A stretch of 64,000 nucleotides of DNA, taken from positions 24,408,299 to 24,472,298 of the forward strand of contig NC_089314.1 of NCBI RefSeq assembly GCF_036669915.1, read 5' to 3'. The notes beneath the pieces were generated by a model. It was not told the DNA's origin. It did not search any database and saw nothing but the letters and a program-made list of their open reading frames with translations. Position 1 is the stretch's first letter, and each line of letters opens with the position of its first letter. Shown here in pieces: positions 57,226-64,000 of the stretch. This stretch comes from Pocillopora verrucosa (taxonomy: Eukaryota; Cnidaria; Anthozoa; Scleractinia; Pocilloporidae). The position numbers and the translations under genes are program-made.

Positions 57226-57258
57226 CTAACCCTAAACCCTAAACCCTAACCCTAAATA
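57226..57258 (+). repeat. telomere-like CCCTAA/CCCTAAA run
   Basis: Five units of ACCCTAA and ACCCTAAA follow directly after the 21-bp array. It is interstitial and too short to be a telomere. Confidence 0.8.
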
Positions 57259-59357
57259 GGTTCCCAGAAGTGTTCTCCTGCCCAAAATCTTCCCTAGACA
57301 ACATAAATTTTTTTCCTAGCAATATTAAGGGTTTTCCTTCTAACTATAGAATGTTTGGTTCTCATCCAACGTTCTGTGTAAGTTTTAGAAGATATGGTTA
57401 AAAGTCTTTTAAGTTATAGTCCTTCAAAGTTTGAAATGAGGGCAGGTCAACAAGATCGGGAGAATCTATGAAGAAAGCGTTATTTTGTCACCAAATTTTG
57501 CCTGCAAAGGTTTTAAACAAGATAAACAATCACCACAGATTACCTTTGGCTAACCCTGGCCAATTAAAAATCTCCAAACTTTGCTCGGGAAAAAATGACG
57601 GCCAGGTATACGCTCTACACATCACCTTGTAAGACTGGTCGAAGAAATTTGGACTATAAGGTAAGGTGATTATCCATGAAAATTATATCTCTCTGTAAAT
57701 GCGAGGGTTAGAGTTGAAATTTACACAGGAAGTAACTATGTAAATTTTGTGTTATCACCGTAAGTTTCATGTTATTTCCACGCGGGAAACTCTTTTTAGA
57801 GTTGCTTTTGTACGGAGGACACTTTTCCAAATATTGTGGGGGCAAAGCTATTCCACATTTTCTGCTTAAGCAGTCGTTTTCTGCAAACATTCTTTAAAAG
57901 TTTTTACATTATTAGAAAGCTCTTTGCATGGGCTTTACATTGGCATTTCTTTAACTCCTAACCCTTGCATTGTTTTGAAGAAATTCTCTGATAAAGAAAG
58001 TAAATGGGGGCAAGAAAGCACTTTTTAGGTTGTCATGTAAAAAAATCATATAAAATCGATATTTTAATATAACATCATTATATCCTGATACAATAAAGAC
58101 AAATAGTAGGAGCAGCTTTTCAGAGGTTTTTGAGTTCTTTAATGGAACAGTCACAGAGATATAGAGGTCTAAATCATGCACAAGTTCAAAGTGCCAGTTT
58201 TGTCATTTTAAGGACATGGTTGACTTAATGAGACCACAACTACCCTTTAACCTTAGTGAAATACAATGAAACTCTATTGAAGTATTATCATATAATGGGA
58301 CTTTAACTTACTTATAATTCGTGATATTCCATCAAGCGTAAAGAAAGATATAGAGACTTCAAGCTCCTTTAATGGAACTCAAATACATTTGCATATTATG
58401 GTCAACTTTAAGAGGCCAAAACTATTCTTCTGCTTTATCAATCTCAACGAAACTTTAACATAAGATGGTACATAAATAGAAATTAAATATACTTGAAATT
58501 TATGTAACTCCAATAAATCTACAAGAAAATATTTAAATTTGAAGATACCATCATGATTTGCATAACATAGTCACTTTTCGTGCATCTGACACGAGGTCAC
58601 CATTTCCACAAGCCTTCGACTGGTAAGTCATGCTTTTTGATGCTTCGTTATTCTTCTTGTTTAGCACCCTTAGAACACTAGGCAGAAGCAATCAAACTAT
58701 TGAAAGAGATGTCTAAGGTGGTCGGGCAGCTTTCTTGAACATTTTCTTGCAATGGAAAACAGTTGCTTCTTCGTAGGCTTTGGTCAAAGTTTAAGGGTGC
58801 ACTCTTGACCATGATGTTGTTGAAGGACCTCGTCACTAGGGCTTGAGGACCTCTTTTTTATATTTTGATGTGATATTATGCTTGTTTATGATGAAAGGAA
58901 CCGTTTGGTGTTACTTGTTTTGAAATCAGTCCCTTTGTTCATTAACTATGACGTCATTTGGTCGGAAACTTTACAACTTAACAACTTTGCAAAGTCTCAG
59001 GCATTTGGCCACTTTAGTATTGATATTTGTTGGCTGGAGGAAGACCTACATGCATGCCACAATTTGTCGCAAACGATAAAATCCTTGCGGAGTTATTAAC
59101 GTTTAAACTTTCTTACAAAATGGCGGACGCAGTTTTTTGGTACCAAGTCCCCTCGGCGCGCGCGCGAAAGTGAGGGTAGACTTTAACTGCATATATCTTC
59201 TAGAGGATATTAAATTTGAATGTGAAATTTACAGGGGTTGTACTATGGCCCACGAGCTACTCTCTCATGTAATAATATTTCATTTTTAACTGGATAGTGG
59301 ATTCTTGAACTTGCATCCGTGGACGATATCATTCAAGCTAGTTTGTATTTATGAAAA

Positions 59358-61010
59358 ATGTCTGCAAAAGGCATTGAAGAAGTTAAGCGTTTGGCCATGA
59401 AAGGACTATCGGGGGATGAAGAGGCCATTAAAGAGCTGGGCCTAGAAAAAGTTCCAGAAGTTACAATCCCAGATTTCAAGGAGATTGACCGTTTCACGGT
59501 TGACAAAATTAAGAATGTGGCAGCCATCTCATTTGTAGTTGGGAAGAAAGTGGGCATTCCCTTACTAGAGGCATCGGCCAAAAACCTGTATGAATTAGTC
59601 AAATTTGTCGAGAAAGACAAACTAAAGACAAATACGAAGCCAGAAATGGATCGCAGTGATGTAGTTAGAAGAATGAGCTACTACTGCAAAGACATTGCAG
59701 CATGGTCGAGGAAAATTGGGGAGGTGGAGGGCGGAAAAGTGCTCCACAAACTTGAATGGTTTTCACAGAGTCTAACTCATTTAGAGATAGGAAACAAGGA
59801 GTCACTTCGGCTTATTGGTCTTAAGAGAATGCCAGCGGTAACAATTGCGCTGATAAAGAAAGTTCCTAACTCAATGACACTCCAATGCTATTATAAGAGG
59901 GCCCATTTGATTGCCTCAACGGCAGAGTATATGGGAAATACCACTCTTCGAATTGTATCACAATTCATGATGGCCATGTGTGATGTGATTGCAAGATCGC
60001 ATCACCCAGAAGAACCAGAGCTCTCGGCAGACACCGACGGCCAAGACGTTTGCGAGACACTAAACGCTGAGATAGAAGACATCATGAGATGGGTAGAGCA
60101 CTTAGCGGAACTAAGAAAGAAGGAAAGGGCTGATAAGGAAGAGGAAGATGACAGTGACCCAGCATATAGTCCAGAATCTTCAGGGGAGGAGAGCGAGGAA
60201 GAAAGTGAAACCAAGGGGGAAAGTGAAAGTGACAGTAAGCAAAGAAGGAAAAAGATGCAGAGGAGAGAAGCAATGGAGATAGACAGCCCAAAACCATCAT
60301 CAGCGGCTTCAGAGGAAAAACCAAAATATCTAGCATATAGAGGACCCTTAGACCTAACCAAGGATACCTTGTTTGCAGATTATCGGGAGGCTGCAAACTG
60401 CTATCTCTCTGCTGCTGAACTAGGTCTAGACTCTGTTGTGAGCAGCAGCACGTTGGCATTAAAATACATCTCTTATGTGGCCAAGACGCAGTTTGATATC
60501 GACCTTTCCAAAAAGCATGACATAAATGCCATAAAACGCACAGAAGTAGAAGACATGATGAATAACATGAGAGATGAATGTACTAAAGAAGGCGCCAAAA
60601 CCAACAAATGTAACGAAACCACCTCTGCTGCTGATGGCGCAAAAAGCTCCAAGGCTAGCCAAAAAGCCTCTAAAGAAGTCACTCCCCGAAAATTCAGTCT
60701 TGCAATTAAACCCCCTACCAAGGATGAAGATGAGGAATCGATATCATCGAGAGATGACGTGGAAAAAGAAGTTCGAGAGGAAGATGAGAAAAGAAGTCAC
60801 CACTCCAAGGTGAGATGCAGAATCCCTGGATGTGGAATGATGGCAGGCGACATCAAGCGTCATCTTAAAGTGCATGTTGGTAAACAGATCGAGGAGGAAG
60901 GCTACAAGGGGGCCAAGACAGGTGAGGGGGAAGAAGGAAGTGGAAACTCCGGGGAGATTACGAAAATGGTGCCTGGTAGACGGCTGCAACACAATCACCA
61001 GCTATCTTAA
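59358..61010 (+). CDS. Crypton-like recombinase element copy 1: N-terminal ORF (550 aa)
   Basis: It starts MSAKGIEEVKRLAMKGLSG. The first ~230 residues have a helical, non-repetitive region I do not recognise, then an acidic stretch (EEEDDSDPAYSPESSGEESE), a second helical region (ANCYLSAAELGLDSVVSSST) and a C2H2 finger (CRIPGCGMMAGDIKRHLKVH). The last ~45 codons are out of frame relative to copy 2: the second finger continues in the frame of the next ORF, which overlaps by 137 bases. I infer that both ORFs belong to one protein broken by a frameshift after the first finger (60880-60905), or joined by frameshifting or a short intron. Copy 2 has both fingers in one frame, which supports a single protein. 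Confidence 0.75.
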   Translation: MSAKGIEEVKRLAMKGLSGDEEAIKELGLEKVPEVTIPDFKEIDRFTVDKIKNVAAISFVVGKKVGIPLLEASAKNLYELVKFVEKDKLKTNTKPEMDRSDVVRRMSYYCKDIAAWSRKIGEVEGGKVLHKLEWFSQSLTHLEIGNKESLRLIGLKRMPAVTIALIKKVPNSMTLQCYYKRAHLIASTAEYMGNTTLRIVSQFMMAMCDVIARSHHPEEPELSADTDGQDVCETLNAEIEDIMRWVEHLAELRKKERADKEEEDDSDPAYSPESSGEESEEESETKGESESDSKQRRKKMQRREAMEIDSPKPSSAASEEKPKYLAYRGPLDLTKDTLFADYREAANCYLSAAELGLDSVVSSSTLALKYISYVAKTQFDIDLSKKHDINAIKRTEVEDMMNNMRDECTKEGAKTNKCNETTSAADGAKSSKASQKASKEVTPRKFSLAIKPPTKDEDEESISSRDDVEKEVREEDEKRSHHSKVRCRIPGCGMMAGDIKRHLKVHVGKQIEEEGYKGAKTGEGEEGSGNSGEITKMVPGRRLQHNHQLS

Positions 61011-62751
61011 TCAGCATCTGGTAAAGGCACACAGGTTAAAGAGCTCCCATACCCAGTATAGGGTCCATCTCAAGGAGGCTAAAAGGTATACTGGTATCCA
61101 AGAGTTAGACTGCCTGCTCACTCTACCATCCAAGGCACCGTCATCCAAGCTGACATCTCCGTCATTCTTAACTGCTCAACCTAATCCACGTGAACACAAA
61201 ACCAACGAAGATGAAGAAATAGAAGAGACCCAAGGAATAGAAGAGACCCAAGAACAAGAACAAGAAGAAGAAGAAGAAGAAGAATGGCATCCAGAGGGAG
61301 AGGTGGAGGAGAGTGACGAAGATTCTGAAGATGCTCCAACCATAAAGATCAGGAAGGAGGAGTATTACTCAGCGACAAAATTTACGAGTTACCGCCACCA
61401 ATGGCTCTCTGGTTTCTTTAAGTACCTGAAGAGCCCATCAGCGGGCTACAAAAAGCTTGAGAATAGACTCCAGCACGTGGGCCAGGTGGAGAAGCTCTTG
61501 GAAACGCTGGACCCCAACGGTAAGGACATCACCATCCTAGGGGAGGAATTTGGAGGTATCGTATGGAACAAATGGGTCAGCCCACACCTTTCTGAGGGAA
61601 CGAAGGCACCAGGTACGTTGGCCTCCTATTTGACCAGTCTGGAAAAGTTTTTCGTTTTCGTCATGTCCGACAAGTACAAAAGAAAGGAAATGCCGCTGCT
61701 GCATGGCAACGATTTTGACGTGTTTAAGGGGACCATCAACGCCCTGAAAGGCTGGCGTGCAACTATCGATAACGAAACCCAGGATGTTCAGCACCGGACC
61801 CATCTCAGAGAGTGCGATACTCTCTTGACGGAAACAGACATCAACCTTCTCTCTCAATCAAAACCCTACATAGATGGTATGAAGGCCATAACTCAGGCCA
61901 AGGCAGGAAAAAGGCTCTCCATACAACAATTTACAAATGCTCGCGATCTTCTTCTGGTAAAACTCGCGCTACTTGTGGCATCTCGACCTGCCCCGCTAGA
62001 GAATGCTCTTCTTGAAGACTACCAAAAAGCGCAGGAGAAGGACGGAAACAGGGTCATGTTAATCCCGAAGCATAAACGATCTAGAGAGGGACCAGCACCA
62101 CTTGGCATGGATAAAGAGCTGCAAGATCTCATGGAGGTCTATGTCAATAAGATCAGACCACACTTTGTTGCAAAAGATGTCAAACACCTCTTCGTTAAGA
62201 GTGACGGCCAATCATTCAACAGAAATACCATTGGAAAAAGATTCTCTGCTTTCTTTGAGAAAAGTGGCGTGAGGACCGACAGACGCGTAAGCCAGACTGC
62301 TGTAAGAAAGTTTGTAACAACGGCAGCGAGAAGGCATGCCCCAGAGGAGATGTCGAATATCCAGAGGGTCTTGTGCCATAGCGAAAGGTCATCTCGCAAC
62401 AGTTATCTTAGGTTGGACTTGACAGAGACGGCCTCACACGCCATGAATATCATAAAGAAAGTCACCTCCAGTGAAACAGAAACTAAAACAAAGAAAGAAA
62501 CTCTTGCTGAAGAACTTCCCGAGAAACAAATAAAGAAAGGTGGTGAGGAGAGTGACCAAAGTGCAGACGTTGATCTTCCTGGGCCAAGCCAACTAGCGTC
62601 TGAAGATGACAAAACCTTCACAAATGTTATCCCACCAACAGTCTCCCCTGGCAAGGTTTCAAGTCTGACAGAAAAACAGAAAGAAGCCATTAGGGAAATC
62701 TTTTCATCTGCCATTGAGAGAGGGGAGAAACAACAAATGAAGGCTGTGTGA
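60874..62751 (+). CDS. Crypton-like tyrosine recombinase, copy 1, catalytic ORF (625 aa)
   Basis: It has a second C2H2 finger (CLVDGCNTITSYLNQHLVKAH), an acidic coiled segment (EETQGIEETQEQEQEEEEEE), a core-binding region (FTSYRHQWLSGFFKYLKS, WNKWVSPHLSEGTKAPGTLA) and a tyrosine recombinase domain with R371 (LVASRPAPLENA), K401 (PKHKRSREGPAPL), R478 (TAVRKFVTT), H502 (VLCHSERSS) and Y511 (NSYLR). The H-to-Y spacing of nine residues is that of active tyrosine recombinases, so the catalytic set looks complete; Thr replaces the first His of the HxxR box, a substitution I cannot evaluate here. The natural start is probably in the upstream ORF. Absence of reverse transcriptase separates it from DIRS elements and favours Crypton. 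Confidence 0.82.
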   Translation: MLVNRSRRKATRGPRQVRGKKEVETPGRLRKWCLVDGCNTITSYLNQHLVKAHRLKSSHTQYRVHLKEAKRYTGIQELDCLLTLPSKAPSSKLTSPSFLTAQPNPREHKTNEDEEIEETQGIEETQEQEQEEEEEEEWHPEGEVEESDEDSEDAPTIKIRKEEYYSATKFTSYRHQWLSGFFKYLKSPSAGYKKLENRLQHVGQVEKLLETLDPNGKDITILGEEFGGIVWNKWVSPHLSEGTKAPGTLASYLTSLEKFFVFVMSDKYKRKEMPLLHGNDFDVFKGTINALKGWRATIDNETQDVQHRTHLRECDTLLTETDINLLSQSKPYIDGMKAITQAKAGKRLSIQQFTNARDLLLVKLALLVASRPAPLENALLEDYQKAQEKDGNRVMLIPKHKRSREGPAPLGMDKELQDLMEVYVNKIRPHFVAKDVKHLFVKSDGQSFNRNTIGKRFSAFFEKSGVRTDRRVSQTAVRKFVTTAARRHAPEEMSNIQRVLCHSERSSRNSYLRLDLTETASHAMNIIKKVTSSETETKTKKETLAEELPEKQIKKGGEESDQSADVDLPGPSQLASEDDKTFTNVIPPTVSPGKVSSLTEKQKEAIREIFSSAIERGEKQQMKAV

Positions 62752-62757
62752 AATTAA

Positions 62758-63069
62758 ATGTCGACCACACTAATCTTAAGGAAAATGACTACTTCTATCT
62801 CAAAGGTAAAACAGGTAACCAACTTCGTCAACTACCTAGTGAGCAAACGACTCTTTGAGGTGGAAGGTTTGCCAACCCAAGCAATTGAAGTTGAAGAATG
62901 GCTTGATGACCAATCATCATCACTAAAATCTGATCAACGGATGCACTGGGATCAACGAGATTCACAAGCGATGGAAAGAGAGTTCCGTAGGTTTCGAAAA
63001 TGTCCACCTAAACAACAACTAAGGCAGATGTTCACGGTGAATGCACGCCTAGCTGCAATCTGTAAATGA
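62758..63069 (+). CDS. small C-terminal ORF of recombinase copy 1 (103 aa)
   Basis: It lies in the same frame as the catalytic ORF, separated by two stop codons. Helical, with KVKQVTNFVNYLVSKRLFEV and REFRRFRKCPPKQQLRQMF; the same region is traceable in copy 2 after its own stops (51026-51085). It may be a separate small protein of the element or a tail cut off by a nonsense change. No known domain recognised. Confidence 0.5.
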   Translation: MSTTLILRKMTTSISKVKQVTNFVNYLVSKRLFEVEGLPTQAIEVEEWLDDQSSSLKSDQRMHWDQRDSQAMEREFRRFRKCPPKQQLRQMFTVNARLAAICK

Positions 63070-63070
63070 A

Positions 63071-63265
63071 GTGTTGCTTCCGTTCCTTTTACTAAGTTAG
63101 TTCAAGCCGTTGCGTGTCTTTGTTCATGTTGCTTCCGTTCCTGTTACTAAGTTAATTCAAGCCATTGCATGTCTGTAAATAAGTCTGTTCATATTGATTC
63201 CGTTCCTATTACTAAGTAAGCTCAAGACGTTGCATTCCTGTAAATAAGTTCGTTCATGTTTCTTT
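63071..63265 (+). repeat. tandem repeat, 55-65-bp units, three copies
   Basis: GTTGCTTCCGTTCCTTTTAC TAAGTTAGTTCAAGCC... recurs at 63073, 63128 and, as ATTGATTCCGTTCC, 63194. A truncated fourth start follows near 63251. It lies between the recombinase gene and the conserved hairpin. Confidence 0.8.
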
Positions 63266-63325
63266 GTCAGACGTTCTCCTGGCAACAATGAGTTGGGCTG
63301 GTTACCCGATGATACCCTCTGGTAT

Positions 63326-63398
63326 TGTGAGAGTTTGTCAGGGATCAAACACAAGCTGGGGTAGCCAATCCCTGGGGAGTGCCCCACAAACTTTCACA
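63326..63398 (+). other. conserved hairpin downstream of recombinase copy 1
   Basis: TGTGAGAGTTTGT (63326-63338) pairs with ACAAACTTTCACA (63386-63398) with one G-T wobble. The 47-base core opens CAGGGATCAAACACAAGC and closes CTGGGGAGTGCCCC. Core length and most core bases equal those at 51449-51495, while seven stem positions changed on both sides. An internal CAGGGAT/ATCCCTG pairing is possible in this copy. Confidence 0.8.
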
Positions 63399-63821
63399 GT
63401 CCCAGGTAATACTCTTGTCGTTTGAAACGGCAAGAGGGGGACCAGGAAACCACTTATCACAACAGTACAACCCAGTCCTCGTGTTATGACTATGGCCAAA
63501 CTTATAAGCGTGCTTACTATGTTAAACTTCATTCAAATAAACTGAAATTTACCGCTCCAGCAGATTGATCCATTGTTAAACAGTGTGCTAGATTTCAAAG
63601 ATACACCATGAAGGGTTCCAAAGTTACAGTGGTCCTTATGACTGGACCTCCCATTACTTGATCATGTTGCCAGTCAATCTGAAACAAAAAGATTAAAGTT
63701 GTCCAATCCAGTTAATAAATTCTCCCTCTAAAAGTACACGTCAAACACAATAACTCCTGCAACTTTCAGCAAATTCGCCCATAATAAAAGAAACCTAAGA
63801 CAAAAAATCCCTCGATCTGAA
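63399..63821. other. 3' flank of recombinase copy 1
   Basis: No ORF. AATAAA-like words occur at 63536 and 63714. Nothing else is recognised before the last array. Confidence 0.4.
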
Positions 63822-64000
63822 GTGGGCAAGACAACACAGAGGGCCAGACAACAACAGGTGAGGGCAGGACAACACCCTATGTGGGCAAGACAACAACGTG
63901 TGAGGGCAAGACAACATTCGGACAACACACAAATGGGGGCAAGACAACCCCAGAGGGCAAGACAACATTTTTGTGGGGGGAAGACAACACACAATGGGGG
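63822..64000 (+). repeat. ~21-bp tandem array, inner word AAGACAACA (runs off the window)
   Basis: The unit consensus is GTGGGCAAGACAACAACGTG. At least eight units are seen, with 18-22-base spacing and a few indels. The head matches the other two arrays; the inner word is private. The array continues beyond the right edge. Confidence 0.85.

Larger units (their letters stand above)
57060..59110 (+). repeat. non-coding module, copy C, upstream of recombinase copy 1
   Basis: It starts with a ~21-bp array, then runs in the same order as module B (see 34930-41118). Near its right part lies ACGAGGTCACCATTTCCACA followed by GTAAGTCATG, where copies A and B have GTGAGTACACG. The conserved donor-like GTRAGT suggests a short 5' exon whose partner lies downstream. 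No ORF longer than chance is present, and the recombinase ORF starts about 250 bases after the module. Confidence 0.7.

Noticed and set aside
57226..57258. True chromosome end
   Set aside because: Only about five units, followed by 6.7 kb of ordinary sequence.
63728..63994. Minus-strand ORFs with LSCPH heptads
   Set aside because: Direct result of the 21-bp period keeping frame; no start context or domain.
1..64000. CRISPR array or bacterial operon
   Set aside because: Introns, SINEs and LINEs show eukaryotic DNA; the tandem arrays have no spacer-repeat pattern of CRISPR type.

Overview
The window is eukaryotic and most likely from an anthozoan cnidarian, probably a stony coral. The host genes have many short GT-AG exons. 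Intergenic and intronic DNA is AT-rich and full of small palindromic repeats and tRNA-derived SINEs of kinds I associate with coral genomes. The organism is inferred from gene content and repeat style, not from a species-specific marker.

Layout. 1-8189 (+): the 3' part of CNOT10, a TPR-repeat subunit of the CCR4-NOT mRNA deadenylation complex. I traced fourteen exons through to the stop codon; reading phase is kept at every junction. 8190-13680: intergenic DNA with MITE-like repeats. 13681-17062 (+): a two-exon class A (rhodopsin-like) GPCR of 359 residues. 18209-30234 (-): a 15-exon, 714-residue multi-pass acyltransferase of the nose-resistant-to-fluoxetine (NRF-6) family. The GPCR and NRF genes converge.

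From about 31.9 kb to the end of the window I see no host gene. It is a nest of transposons: (i) a CR1/L2-like LINE whose 5' part (to ~32.9 kb) and 3' part (from ~45.3 kb) are separated by ~12.4 kb; (ii) inside that gap, two copies of a ~2 kb module (a third lies at 57-59 kb), a complete hAT transposon with intact 761-residue transposase and matching terminal inverted repeats (36730-40746), the last part of a pogo/Tigger-like transposase, and a BEL/Pao pol region lacking gag; (iii) two copies of a Crypton-like tyrosine-recombinase element (48.2-51.5 kb and 59.3-63.4 kb); (iv) between them a 4.4 kb element (51.97-56.39 kb) with inverted-repeat ends, encoding a DD35D transposase and a SWIM-finger plus YqaJ-type nuclease protein.

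Most notable signals: downstream of both tyrosine-recombinase genes lies a 73-base structure with two 13-base stem arms and a 47-base core. The core is conserved, while the stem has changed at seven positions with pairing preserved, which is strong comparative evidence for a functional hairpin. The second recombinase copy has lost an 18-residue block carrying the catalytic His. Three arrays of ~21-bp units start with the same G-T-R-G-G-C head but carry a different inner word in each array, and single copies of the same phrases are scattered through the flanking modules. A transposase paired with a YqaJ-type nuclease in one element also deserves attention.
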